Shown: positions 15,971 to 23,867 of the stretch, in pieces
Numbering within the stretch: the stretch's first letter is position 1
Layout: each line of letters starts with the position of its first letter
Source of the DNA: Candidatus Blautia avicola
GTDB taxonomy: Bacteria > Bacillota > Clostridia > Lachnospirales > Lachnospiraceae
Assembly (NCBI GenBank): GCA_019120515.1
Contig: DWUY01000314.1
Span: 1-46,070 of the forward strand
Direction of reading: 5' to 3'
DNA: 46,070 bases
The notes under the pieces: generated by a model
What the model was told of the DNA's origin: nothing
Seen by the model: only the letters and a program-made list of their open reading frames with translations
Databases searched by the model: none
Made by a program: the position numbers and the translations under genes

Positions 15971-17206
15971 CTACTTGTTTTTTCTTCTTCTGATCTTATG
16001 TGAGATCCCGGCAAGGATATATGCAGCCAAAGTCACCGCAAAATACAGGGAACCTCCCAGAAATACCATAGCCCCAAAGACTTCTCCCGCATCCCGGTTT
16101 CCCAACAGGGGAGTATAGGCGTCTGTCATAAGCATGATAAACTGGCTTGCCGTTATCCCCAGACTGTATATTATGTGGATCCTCCATCTGGAATAGTATT
16201 TCAGAAGCCAGTGATAACCCCAGTAAAGCCCGGCGATCACCAGCACCAGGAGAAAATAAAACCAGTCATTGTCGTCGGTTGCCCGCATAAGACTTCTGAG
16301 CAGCACCAGAACTGCCACAAAAATTCCTGCGCCGATCTGATATCTATGGCGCTTTTTCCCGAACCTGCAATGTTCATTCAGGATATGATAAAGCTTTCTT
16401 GCCCCGGGCTTTAGCTGCTCCGGCTTATACTCCCGCATGTGGTATTCTCTGGCAAAAATGTCGTAAACTTCCCGTTTCAGCCGGGTATTTTCCAGGATCC
16501 GGCAGACTCCTTCCACACACTCAGGCAGAAAAAGCACTTCCTTGTACTCCTCTTTGGCAAAAAACTCCTCATAAGATTTCAATCTGTGCCGCCTGGAAGA
16601 AGTATTTACGATAAGTTCCAGGTCTTTTAAAGCCGCCGCTATAAGCGCTTTATCTTTCAGCTTTTTCTCTTCCCGGGCCTTCCACTCTATTTTTTCAAAA
16701 TCCAGCTCTTCTCTGGCCTTTCGGTATTCTTCCTCCTGGATCTTCCTGCGGTACTCCTCTTCCCTCTGTCTGGCTCTGCGGTACTCCTCTTCCTGCTGTC
16801 TTTTTCTCAGTTCCTCCTGCTGCTGTCTTCTCTCCTGCTCTTCCTGCTGTCTTCTCTTCCAGGCTTCCTCATCCTTGTCCAGGGATTCCCAGGCATCCTC
16901 CCAGTCATCCCCGGGCTGTTTACCCCTGCTTTCTTCTTTCTGCTCCTGCTCATCCTGCCATTCTTCTTTCTTCCGGAAGCCTTCATTTTCTGAAAAAGCT
17001 CCCTCCGAAAATCCATCGTTTCCAGATCCTTCTCCCGGAAATCCCCCCTTGTTCAGAGTCTCATAGGCTTCCTGGATCTTCTGGAATTCCTCTGGATAGT
17101 CCTCCGGATGATACATACGCAGCATAGCCGCATAGGCTTTCTTGATCTCTCTTTTGGAAGCTTGCGGATGGACTCCCAGGATCTTCTGCGCTGTTAATTT
17201 GTCCAT
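15971..17206 (-). CDS. Membrane J-domain protein with HPE in place of HPD
   Basis: A 411-residue protein. Residues 1-52 form a J domain (LTAQKILGVHPQASKREIKKAYAAMLRMYHPEDYPEEF...) in which the HPD tripeptide is His33-Pro34-Glu35. It is followed by an acidic/Gly stretch, a long charged coiled coil of Glu/Arg/Gln repeats (about residues 95-175) and a helical region. The C-terminus holds three to four membrane segments (YQIGAGIFVAVLVLLRSLM, WFYFLLVLVIAGLYWGYHWLL, YSLGITASQFIMLM and VFGAMVFLGGSLYFAVTLAAYILAG) ending in a basic RRRKNK tail. It overlaps the Hsp70 gene by 13 bp, so it is surely its dedicated partner. Whether HPE still stimulates the Hsp70 ATPase is open; a similar divergence is known among J-like partners of HscC-type chaperones. 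Confidence 0.85.
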   Translation of the reverse strand: MDKLTAQKILGVHPQASKREIKKAYAAMLRMYHPEDYPEEFQKIQEAYETLNKGGFPGEGSGNDGFSEGAFSENEGFRKKEEWQDEQEQKEESRGKQPGDDWEDAWESLDKDEEAWKRRQQEEQERRQQQEELRKRQQEEEYRRARQREEEYRRKIQEEEYRKAREELDFEKIEWKAREEKKLKDKALIAAALKDLELIVNTSSRRHRLKSYEEFFAKEEYKEVLFLPECVEGVCRILENTRLKREVYDIFAREYHMREYKPEQLKPGARKLYHILNEHCRFGKKRHRYQIGAGIFVAVLVLLRSLMRATDDNDWFYFLLVLVIAGLYWGYHWLLKYYSRWRIHIIYSLGITASQFIMLMTDAYTPLLGNRDAGEVFGAMVFLGGSLYFAVTLAAYILAGISHKIRRRKNK

Positions 17207-18996
17207 TTTTTACTAAACTCCATAAAATCTAAATCTTCTTCCGGTTTCTCCTCCTGCTCCTGTTCTTCTCCTTCTTCCTGGCCGCCGTAGATCTCTCCCC
17301 AGAAATCGAAATCATCAAAAAGCTCCCGGTCAGAAAAATTGGCAATGCTCTTCTGGATCTGTTCCCGGCATCGTTTGATCTTTCTGGGGTCCTGATCCTC
17401 CAGCGTCTTTTCAAACAGAGCGATCAGACCGGCGAAAAATTCCCGGTCCTTGGGAGAACTTTCTTCGCACAGGGTCATAAGCCGGTTCAGCAGAAGCTTG
17501 TTTTCTGTAACCTCCCTGGGATGTACCTTCAGTTTTTCCAGTTCTTTCATCCTGGCCTGGAGTCTCTCGTCATCTACTGTCTGAGATACTACGCTGCTGA
17601 TAGTATGTCCTGTAGACACGACCCGGATATCTGCCAGCAGGATACCGTCAATATCGTAGGTAAACCGGACGTCCACTGCTTCCTGTCCTGCAGGTCCATC
17701 GGGAACCGCCAGGGTATATTCTGCCAGTTTCCGGTTATCTCTGGCATAGACATGTTCTCCCTGGAGCACAGGGAAAGTCACCTGCCGCTGATGGTCGTCC
17801 GCCGTATAAAAACGATGTACTCTGGAACAGGGAAGGACCGTGTTCCGGGGAATGATAGGCGTAAAATAAGGATTGCTGATGTCACTGGCATTCCTGGTGG
17901 CAGTTCCCAGAGAAAAGGGACAGATATCCGTAAGGACATAATCCTTTACCGACTGGTCCCTGGCTTTCACTCCGCAGAGATACCCCAGTCCACGGACGAT
18001 CATCTCATCACTGTTCAGGTTCAGCGCCGGCTCCCGGTGGAAAAGATGGGCCACATAGGAGTTTACCACCGGCATTTTACTGGACCCTCCCGCCATTACG
18101 ATACCTGATAGATCTTCCGGAAGGATCTGGGCGCTTTTCACCGCATTATTCAGCACTTCCTTGATCTTATAAAAAATCCCCGCGCTTTCCTCTACCAGAC
18201 GGCGGTTGGTATACACACTGGTATATTCCCTGTCTCTGATCCAGGCGGTCATTTTTCCTTCTTCCTGACTGCTCAGCTCCCGCTTGCATTTCTCTGCCTG
18301 TCTGGCCAGCACCGCCAGATCCTTCCGGGACAGATCCCTTTTGGAAATTTCATGCTCCTTTAAAAAGGAATCCACCATGACCTGGTGAAAATCATCCCCT
18401 CCCAAATGGTTGTTTCCTGCCACAGCTTCGATCTCTACCACATTTTCAAAACAGTCTACCACAGATACATCCAGAGTTCCCCCGCCGAAATCAAAGACCA
18501 GAAAAAGCTGCTCTTCCCCGTTATCCAGGTAAGAAGCCAGTGCCGCCGCGCTGGGCTCGTTGATCAGCCTGTGAACCTGGACGCCGGCCAAAAGTCCTGC
18601 TTTTTTGGTAGCATACCGCTGTTTATCATGGAAATAGGCAGGAACTGAAATGATCACCTCTTCGATTTTCTCTCCCAGATAGGCCTGGGCGTCCTCTACG
18701 ATCGAGCGGACTACGAAACTGGACAATTCTTCCGGGGTAAAGTTAAGACCTCCCAGATGAAAAGTCTTCTCTTCTCCCATATATCTTTTAAAAGAGCTGA
18801 CTGTTCTGTCCGGAGCCGTGATCAGCCGCTCCCTGGCGATCTCTCCTACAATGATCTCCTGATCTTCGTCTACACTCACCACGCTGGGCGTAAGATAGGA
18901 ACCATAGCGGTTGGGGATCAGCTGGATCCTTCCATCTTTGTATACACAGCCCAGGGAATTAGTAGTTCCCAGATCAATTCCTAACAGATAAGACAT
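17194..18996 (-). CDS. Hsp70-family chaperone (HscC-like)
   Basis: A 600-residue Hsp70. The nucleotide-binding domain is complete: LLGIDLGTTNSLGCVY at the start, VIISVPAYFHDKQRYATKKAG, INEPSAAALASYL, LVFDFGGGTLDVSVVD and GIVMAGGSSKMPVV. The substrate-binding part is shortened and divergent, with SLGTATRNASDISNPYFTPIIPRNTVLPCSRVHRFYTADDHQRQVTFPVLQGEH typical of the HscC branch, and the lid ends in an acidic tail. Main DnaK has about 610-640 residues and an EEVD-like or other end, so this is a specialised paralogue. AAGGGGGGAT precedes the ATG. It lies 15 bp after the MoxR gene and overlaps its J protein. No GrpE is present. Confidence 0.92.
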   Translation of the reverse strand: MSYLLGIDLGTTNSLGCVYKDGRIQLIPNRYGSYLTPSVVSVDEDQEIIVGEIARERLITAPDRTVSSFKRYMGEEKTFHLGGLNFTPEELSSFVVRSIVEDAQAYLGEKIEEVIISVPAYFHDKQRYATKKAGLLAGVQVHRLINEPSAAALASYLDNGEEQLFLVFDFGGGTLDVSVVDCFENVVEIEAVAGNNHLGGDDFHQVMVDSFLKEHEISKRDLSRKDLAVLARQAEKCKRELSSQEEGKMTAWIRDREYTSVYTNRRLVEESAGIFYKIKEVLNNAVKSAQILPEDLSGIVMAGGSSKMPVVNSYVAHLFHREPALNLNSDEMIVRGLGYLCGVKARDQSVKDYVLTDICPFSLGTATRNASDISNPYFTPIIPRNTVLPCSRVHRFYTADDHQRQVTFPVLQGEHVYARDNRKLAEYTLAVPDGPAGQEAVDVRFTYDIDGILLADIRVVSTGHTISSVVSQTVDDERLQARMKELEKLKVHPREVTENKLLLNRLMTLCEESSPKDREFFAGLIALFEKTLEDQDPRKIKRCREQIQKSIANFSDRELFDDFDFWGEIYGGQEEGEEQEQEEKPEEDLDFMEFSKKWTN

Positions 18997-19011
18997 AAAA
19001 TCCCCCCTTTT

Positions 19012-20541
19012 TTAATCTTCCAGCAGATCCTCTTCTTTTCTGCACTCTTCCAGAAGCTTTTCTTCCTCCTGCCTGTAGAGAAGCTTTTCGCTCCACTTCA
19101 GATACATGGGGCTTTCATGGACCGTAAGAAAATCCATGGCTTTGTCATCCTGAGTCAGACCGGATACAAAAAGGACCATCTCCTGGCTGTCCCCAAAAGC
19201 CTCTTCCAGAAACTGAAAGGCTTTTTCCGTCTGATCCAAAAGTTCTCGGATTTCCTGTTCCCTCTCCTGGAGCTCCCCCTGAAAATATTCTTTGATCCTT
19301 TCAAAGCCCTGGTCTGCTTTTCGTATATGGTCTTTTTTCAGGTCCAGGTCATATTCCTCCAGTTTTCTGATCACCCAGTTTTCTTTTTGGATTTCTTTTT
19401 CTCTGAGGAGTCCCGCTTCGATCTTGACCTCCAGGCTGTTTTTCCGGTTCTGGATAAACCCATGGATATCCTGGATTTCTTCATGATCCTGAATATACTT
19501 TTTCAGGTAGCCCAAAGCCTCGTGAAGGCAGATCCGTCTTTCTTCCTTTCCGGCAAACAGGGAAAAGCCGGTGTGCAGGGCTCCCAGTACCAGGTTTACC
19601 ACCGTAAACCGCTCCTCAAAGCTTCCCTTTCCTGCCATTTCAGTCTTTTCTTTATAAGCCTCAGAAGAAAGGCTCCCTTCCAGTATCCGGGTGATCCCGT
19701 AATCTGTGCCGTATTTCCGGTATAGCTGATAATAGGCGGCAAAATCCCGGGCAGTTTCTTCTTTTTGAAGGTATTCTTCTACCAGGCTTTGCGTCACGGG
19801 GATCTGAAACTCTTCGTAACTTTTCAGGATCTCTGACAGATCCTCCCAGCCTCTGGCCGTAACAAAAAATTTTCCGTCTACTGTATTTTCCACACAGTAA
19901 AAATTGTCTTTTTTGATCCGCAGATAGGACAGGATGGCCTCGTGGACTTCCTGCCTGCAGGCATATTCCATCCATACATCACAGTCTGCTTCCACGTCGA
20001 TCTTCCGGACTCTGTCCAGGGTCACGATGTCAAATTCCCGGACAGATTTATTATACTGAGGGGGATTTCCCGCCGCCACGATCACCCATCCTCTTGGTAC
20101 TTTATGGCTTCCGAAGGTTTTATTCTGCAGAAACTGGAGCATAGTAGGGGCCAGGGTCTCTGACACACAGTTGATCTCATCAATGAAAAGGATCCCCTCT
20201 TTTTTCCCGGTCTCTTCCATACACTGATAAACCGAAGCAATGATCTCGCTGAGAGTATATTCTGTAACGCTGACTTCTTTTCCCTGATACACTTTCGTCT
20301 CAATATGAGGAAGGCCGATAGCGCTCTGACGGGTATGGTGGGTAATGGTATAAGCTACCAGCCCTACGCCGCATTCCCGGGCTGCCTGTTCCATAATAGC
20401 GGTCTTCCCGATCCCCGGAGGCCCCATAAGAAGAATAGGCCGCTGTCTTACCAGAGGAAAAGTATAACATCCCTGGTCGTCCTTCCTGTTATATGCTCGG
20501 ATAGTATTGATGATCTCTGTTTTTGCCTCTTTTATATTCAT
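19012..20541 (-). CDS. MoxR-type AAA+ ATPase
   Basis: A 509-residue AAA+ ATPase of the MoxR/RavA-like class. Walker A GPPGIGKTAIMEQAA (about residues 38-52), Walker B GILFIDEINCVSE (about 115-127) and a sensor 1 region WVIVAAGNPPQYNKSVREFDIVTLDRVRKIDVEAD are clear. The C-terminal half is long, helical and highly charged with no named domain, possibly a coiled coil that holds substrates or partners. Such ATPases work with a von Willebrand A (VWA) protein to remodel or insert metals into target proteins. Its start codon overlaps the stop of the VWA-like gene by 4 bp, giving the standard MoxR-VWA pair. The Hsp70 gene follows by 15 bp. Confidence 0.88.
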   Translation of the reverse strand: MNIKEAKTEIINTIRAYNRKDDQGCYTFPLVRQRPILLMGPPGIGKTAIMEQAARECGVGLVAYTITHHTRQSAIGLPHIETKVYQGKEVSVTEYTLSEIIASVYQCMEETGKKEGILFIDEINCVSETLAPTMLQFLQNKTFGSHKVPRGWVIVAAGNPPQYNKSVREFDIVTLDRVRKIDVEADCDVWMEYACRQEVHEAILSYLRIKKDNFYCVENTVDGKFFVTARGWEDLSEILKSYEEFQIPVTQSLVEEYLQKEETARDFAAYYQLYRKYGTDYGITRILEGSLSSEAYKEKTEMAGKGSFEERFTVVNLVLGALHTGFSLFAGKEERRICLHEALGYLKKYIQDHEEIQDIHGFIQNRKNSLEVKIEAGLLREKEIQKENWVIRKLEEYDLDLKKDHIRKADQGFERIKEYFQGELQEREQEIRELLDQTEKAFQFLEEAFGDSQEMVLFVSGLTQDDKAMDFLTVHESPMYLKWSEKLLYRQEEEKLLEECRKEEDLLED

Positions 20542-21854
20542 AGCTCTTCCTCTTGTTTCTCTGTTCTTGCCGGAACGATCAGCTTATAAGCCCAGTCCGG
20601 CACCATATCCATTCTGGCTGTCTTTTCCAGAAATACAAAAGCCGTCTCATAATCCGGTTTACTCTGAGGATAGATCCCGTCCCCGTCTGTAAAATAGATC
20701 AGGGCTTTCAGGTTCCGGATCTCTTTTTTCTCCTGCTGCTGGCTGATATATTGAAACACAGGGCGGAAGTCTGTGCCGCCTCTCCCCTGTATCTTAATAT
20801 TTTTGCTGTAAGCCTTCCACTCTTCCTCGGAATGGATCACCTTCACATTCTGGATACAGCAGTCGCACTGGATCAGATATACCTTCATCTTCCGGAAAAA
20901 GTTTTCCTTTTCCTCCAGGATCCGGTAGGTCTCTCCCAGAAATCCCCGGACGGTTTCCGAAGAACAGGAACTGGAAGTGTCAATGGCGATGACCAGTTCT
21001 TCCAGACGGTTCACTTCTTTATATTCTAAGGGCTCGATAAGAGGGGTGTTCCCATACCGCTCCATGCCCAGATTATAAAAGATATAATCAAAGCTCTCTG
21101 TGTCCAGTTCCACTTCTTCTCTGGGCACCGCAAACCTTTTGAGAAATTTCCGGTAATCAAATTTTCCCTGGGGCCTGGCTTGCATATCTTCTTCGGAACT
21201 TCCCCGGTGGGTTCCCGCCCGTTTCTTTTTCTGCTGCTTTTTCTGCCCTGTAAGCAAACGGAGTTCTTCCCATTTCTTCCGTGTCCCTGCTCCCCGTTTT
21301 TCCTGTTTTATTTTTTCCCAGAACCTGTGGTCGTCAAAGGCAAATGCCTTTTTCAGCACCTCTCTGGTATAGGGAAATCTGCCGCCTGTCAGCATATAAT
21401 AGATCTTTTCTGCCGAAAGGGACGGATCCCTCATGATCCAGAAACACTGTTCCCGGACCGGATCCCTGCCTGTGGAAAGTCCCGGCATCTGCTCTCTTTC
21501 TATGATCTCCTCCACCCACATATCGCAGGCCAGATCCCACAGATCCTTATCCTTCTTTCCCCCGCCGAAAAAAGACTCTCCATAAAAAGGATGAAGGTAC
21601 AGACAGTGGAGGAGCATGTGAAGGTATCCGCTCCGGACAAGGCGGGGATCTTCTTGGTAGGCTCTGATCAGAAATACCGGCGAAAAATACAGGAATTCTC
21701 CGTCCGTCCCTATGGTCTTAGCATCCTCCTTGGGACAGTATCGAAGTCCTGCAAAAGCGCCGTCCAGATAGGGAAAATAAGAATACAGCTCATTCTGACT
21801 GTTCTGGAGGATCCGCATCCCCAGATTTTCCCGGTGTTTTTGTTTATCTTCCAT
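20538..21854 (-). CDS. VWA-like protein with putative metallopeptidase domain (DUF2201 type)
   Basis: About 438 residues. The N-terminal part resembles the DUF2201 metallopeptidase-like domain, with HMLLHCLYLH giving an HxxxH zinc-site pattern near residue 80. The middle is rich in Lys/Arg and Gln. The C-terminal VWA-like domain shows a metal-ion-dependent adhesion site: DTSSSCSS (DxSxS), the Thr of GRGGTDFRPVF and the Asp of LIYFTDGDG. This is the usual partner of MoxR ATPases. Start: ATG at 21854 or GTG at 21863, both behind GGCAGGTGAGG; I prefer the ATG. The preceding gene ends only a few bases before. Whether the HxxxH site is active is unknown. Confidence 0.82.
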   Translation of the reverse strand: MEDKQKHRENLGMRILQNSQNELYSYFPYLDGAFAGLRYCPKEDAKTIGTDGEFLYFSPVFLIRAYQEDPRLVRSGYLHMLLHCLYLHPFYGESFFGGGKKDKDLWDLACDMWVEEIIEREQMPGLSTGRDPVREQCFWIMRDPSLSAEKIYYMLTGGRFPYTREVLKKAFAFDDHRFWEKIKQEKRGAGTRKKWEELRLLTGQKKQQKKKRAGTHRGSSEEDMQARPQGKFDYRKFLKRFAVPREEVELDTESFDYIFYNLGMERYGNTPLIEPLEYKEVNRLEELVIAIDTSSSCSSETVRGFLGETYRILEEKENFFRKMKVYLIQCDCCIQNVKVIHSEEEWKAYSKNIKIQGRGGTDFRPVFQYISQQQEKKEIRNLKALIYFTDGDGIYPQSKPDYETAFVFLEKTARMDMVPDWAYKLIVPARTEKQEEEL

Positions 21855-21869
21855 ATTCCTCACCTGCCT

Positions 21870-22298
21870 TTACAGAGAAAAATCCCGGTCTTTGAATCCA
21901 TATTTTTCTTTTTTCAGATGAAGGAGCCACACCAGAGCGGCATTTTTCTGCCCCTGTCTGGCGATCCGGATAAACACATCTATATTTTTCTCTTCCAGCC
22001 AGCCAAGGGACTCCAGTATTTCCAGCTTTTCCACCTGGTCTTCATCGATCAGCGCCTCCATGGCCGGGCGGATCCGGCTTTTTAAATACCTGCCGTAGGC
22101 CTCTTTTTCCTCCTCTTTGGTCTGGGGAAGGAAAAAACCTCTCAGGGCCACAGCCAGCCGCACCGGTTCCTGCCTGGTCTGGACAAATTTCTTATAAAGG
22201 CTTTTGGCCTCTTCTTCAGGTTCTCTCACCCCGGCCTGTTCCTTCAGGGCTTTTGAGACTACTTCTACATTTTTCTGAAATTTTTCCTTATCCTCCAT
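21870..22298 (-). CDS. Unknown protein of the MoxR-VWA-Hsp70 cluster
   Basis: A 142-residue, mostly helical, charged cytosolic protein (EDKEKFQKNVEVVSKAL... to KEKYGFKDRDFSL). The second half, RIRPAMEALIDEDQVEKLEILESLGWLEEKNIDVFIRIARQGQKNAALVWLLHLKKE, reads like HEAT or ankyrin-type helical pairs, so a scaffold role with the MoxR ATPase is possible. I recognise no family. The same frame is open about 95 bases further upstream with coding-like composition but without a normal start codon there. The ATG at 22298 has GGGAG 8 bases before it. It ends six to seven bases before the VWA gene. Confidence 0.7.
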   Translation of the reverse strand: MEDKEKFQKNVEVVSKALKEQAGVREPEEEAKSLYKKFVQTRQEPVRLAVALRGFFLPQTKEEEKEAYGRYLKSRIRPAMEALIDEDQVEKLEILESLGWLEEKNIDVFIRIARQGQKNAALVWLLHLKKEKYGFKDRDFSL

Positions 22299-22377
22299 GA
22301 TTCTCTCCCGCTCCTCTGTATCCAGCTCTCCTGATGTATTCAGACAACTGCCGTAAATCCGCTCCCGGCCATTGGCT

Positions 22378-22734
22378 TCAATGATTTTCGAGGCGCTGTA
22401 CTAGTATCTCTTCCAGCATCTCCCGGCAGACCTCCAGTACCTGGCGGATCCCTTCTTTACTCAGATTTTCGTAGTGAATGCCGCATTCTACCCACACAGG
22501 GATTTTCCAGGACCGGTATAGTTCTTCAGCCCATTGCGCCGCCAGGTTCCCTTCCCTATGTCCGGGAAACTCTATGTCCACCGGCTCCTGTCCCGGAACT
22601 CTTCCGCTGACTGCGCCGATATGGGATTTTTCCCCTCCTGTGAGAAGGACATTCAGCCCCTCGTCCAGAAACTGAAGCCTTGCGGTGATCTTTCTTCCCA
22701 GAAGGCTTTTTTCAATCTCTTTGTAAGATTCCAT
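22378..22734 (-). CDS. LpdD-like prenylated-flavin chaperone
   Basis: About 118 residues. The segment LLTGGEKSHIGAVSGRVPGQ...IEFPGHREGNLAAQWAEEL...VWVECGIHYENLSKEGIRQVLEVCREML matches the small LpdD family, which helps load prenylated FMN into UbiD-type decarboxylases such as gallate decarboxylase. The start at 22734 (MESYKEIEK) gives the family length; the longer frame from 22821 would add a non-conserved extension. It overlaps the end of the UbiX gene by 23 bp, so the two are coupled. In known loci the order is decarboxylase (lpdC), prenyltransferase (lpdB) and lpdD. Here the decarboxylase is reduced to one domain. Confidence 0.78.
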   Translation of the reverse strand: MESYKEIEKSLLGRKITARLQFLDEGLNVLLTGGEKSHIGAVSGRVPGQEPVDIEFPGHREGNLAAQWAEELYRSWKIPVWVECGIHYENLSKEGIRQVLEVCREMLEEILVQRLENH

Positions 22735-23347
22735 CTGTTTCCATACCCTCCCATCTCTTAAAGGGTCTGTATTCCACGCCAAACTGATCCAGGACCTTTC
22801 CTGCCAGGTGCCGGGCGGCATCCTGGAGATTCTCCGGTTTATTGTAATAACTGAGCATCAGAGGAAGTATCACAGCTCCCATGGAAGAAAGTTCATACAT
22901 ATTCCGAAGGTGGATGGTGCCAAAAGGGCACTCCCGCACAGCCAGGACCAGTTTTCTCCGCTCTTTTAAGGCAACATCTGCCGCCCGAAGGAGAAGGCTG
23001 TCGCTATAGCCGCTGTGTATTCCAGCCAGGGTTTTCATGCTGCAGGGTACAACGATCATTCCCATATTCCGAAAACTGCCGCTGGCAGGCGCTGCCCCGA
23101 TATCACGGTTATCATAGACCACATCCGCCAGAGCCTTCATTTCTTCCAGGGAACCGGGGGCTTCCTGCCCGGCCGTCAGTTCTCCTCCCCGGCTGATCAT
23201 CAGATGGCTTTCCACTCCTGCCTCCTGGAGACCTTTCAGCACTTCCAGAGCCACCGGGATCCCTGAAGCTCCGGAAATCCCTACCAGGATCCGTTTTCTT
23301 TCGCCCTCTGTTTTCTCCTTGTTTTCCTGTCTGCGATCTAAAGCCAT
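22712..23347 (-). CDS. ubiX: Flavin prenyltransferase (UbiX/Pad1/LpdB family)
   Basis: Transfers a dimethylallyl group to FMN to make the prenylated cofactor needed by UbiD decarboxylases. About 211 residues. The FMN-binding start ILVGISGASGIPVALEVL, the central IVVPCSMKTLAGIHSGYSDSLLLRAADVALKERRKLVLAVRECPFG and the C-terminal MGAVILPLMLSYYNKPENLQDAARHLAGKVLDQFGV are all family motifs, so the enzyme looks intact. The ATG at 23347 is favoured although its ribosome binding site is weak; a GTG at 23386 is an alternative. It begins inside the last codons of the UbiD-like gene and overlaps LpdD, so three genes are tightly coupled. Confidence 0.9.
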   Translation of the reverse strand: MALDRRQENKEKTEGERKRILVGISGASGIPVALEVLKGLQEAGVESHLMISRGGELTAGQEAPGSLEEMKALADVVYDNRDIGAAPASGSFRNMGMIVVPCSMKTLAGIHSGYSDSLLLRAADVALKERRKLVLAVRECPFGTIHLRNMYELSSMGAVILPLMLSYYNKPENLQDAARHLAGKVLDQFGVEYRPFKRWEGMETDGILQRD

Positions 23348-23730
23348 TTTTCCGGATCTTCCGCCAGATGGACCACCTCCTGACACAGAGGCTTCTTATC
23401 TGTTACCACAGGCTGAACAGGATTTTCCGCACATCTGCATAAAAGCTTTCCCAGATCTTCCGGCTGCGTATCGAGGAGGGCAGCTACCCTTTTCCTGCTG
23501 GCCAGAAGTCCGATAGCTACTTTCGCTCCCGGATGGCCCTTCACATTTTCAAATATCATGGCAGGACCTTCTTTCGTAGGCCGCATAACCGTTCCTCCTG
23601 CTCCTACATGGCGGTACACACCGGCCAGTTCCGCCATAGGATCTACTTCCACCTTGGTAGTGATCAACTGTCCCGGCATACTTTCCAGCCGTCTAAGGGC
23701 GCTTCTTAAATCTCTCACTTTGTCTGTCAT
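23338..23730 (-). CDS. Stand-alone UbiD N-terminal domain (catalytic domain absent)
   Basis: 130 residues matching only the first domain of UbiD/LpdC decarboxylases: DLRSALRRLESMPGQLITTKVEVDPMAELAGVYRHVGAGG, then GPAMIFENVKGHPGAKVAIGLLASRKRVAALL, ending at PLCQEVVHLAEDPEKWL. In full-length enzymes (about 480 residues) this point leads into the prenyl-FMN-binding and catalytic core, which is missing. The next gene, UbiX, starts within its last codons, so the lost part is not elsewhere nearby. The ATG has GAGGTGA upstream. It could be the remainder of a deletion, or a domain kept as a partner for a UbiD encoded elsewhere. It is the first gene of the long minus-strand run that continues into the chaperone cluster. 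Confidence 0.82.
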   Translation of the reverse strand: MTDKVRDLRSALRRLESMPGQLITTKVEVDPMAELAGVYRHVGAGGTVMRPTKEGPAMIFENVKGHPGAKVAIGLLASRKRVAALLDTQPEDLGKLLCRCAENPVQPVVTDKKPLCQEVVHLAEDPEKWL

Positions 23731-23765
23731 TTTCTTGTCACCTCACATTAAGTCTTCTATCCTAT

Positions 23766-23794
23766 AGTTTAACTTCTTTCCAGTAGAGAATCAA
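23766..23794 (-). promoter_or_regulatory. Probable promoter before the UbiD-domain gene
   Basis: Minus strand: TTGATT (23789-23794), 17-base spacer, TAAACT (23766-23771). The -10 is moderate. It may drive the whole run down to 15971, as I see no terminator between. Confidence 0.45.
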
Positions 23795-23805
23795 TTTAAA
23801 AATAA

Positions 23806-23862
23806 AAGGAGACTGCCGCATCATGCAAAACTTTCCGTATGCATCCATGCGACAGTCCCCTT
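23806..23862 (-). terminator. Terminator after the DnaJ-type gene
   Basis: An interrupted stem joins AAGG, GACTG and CGCAT (23806-23821) with ATGCG, CAGTC and CCTT (23847-23861), six bases after the stop codon at 23868. On the minus strand it runs into TTTTATTTTT. Confidence 0.7.
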
Positions 23863-23867
23863 ATCAT

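Noticed and set aside
15971-22298. MoxR-VWA-Hsp70-J cluster considered as a phage defence island
   Set aside because: No nuclease, toxin, pore or other effector and no mobile-element context; treated instead as a protein-remodelling system of unknown role.
22299-22377. Upstream extension of the unknown 142-residue protein
   Set aside because: The frame is open for about 32 more codons with coding-like sequence, but only ATT or CTG could start it and the downstream ATG has a ribosome binding site.
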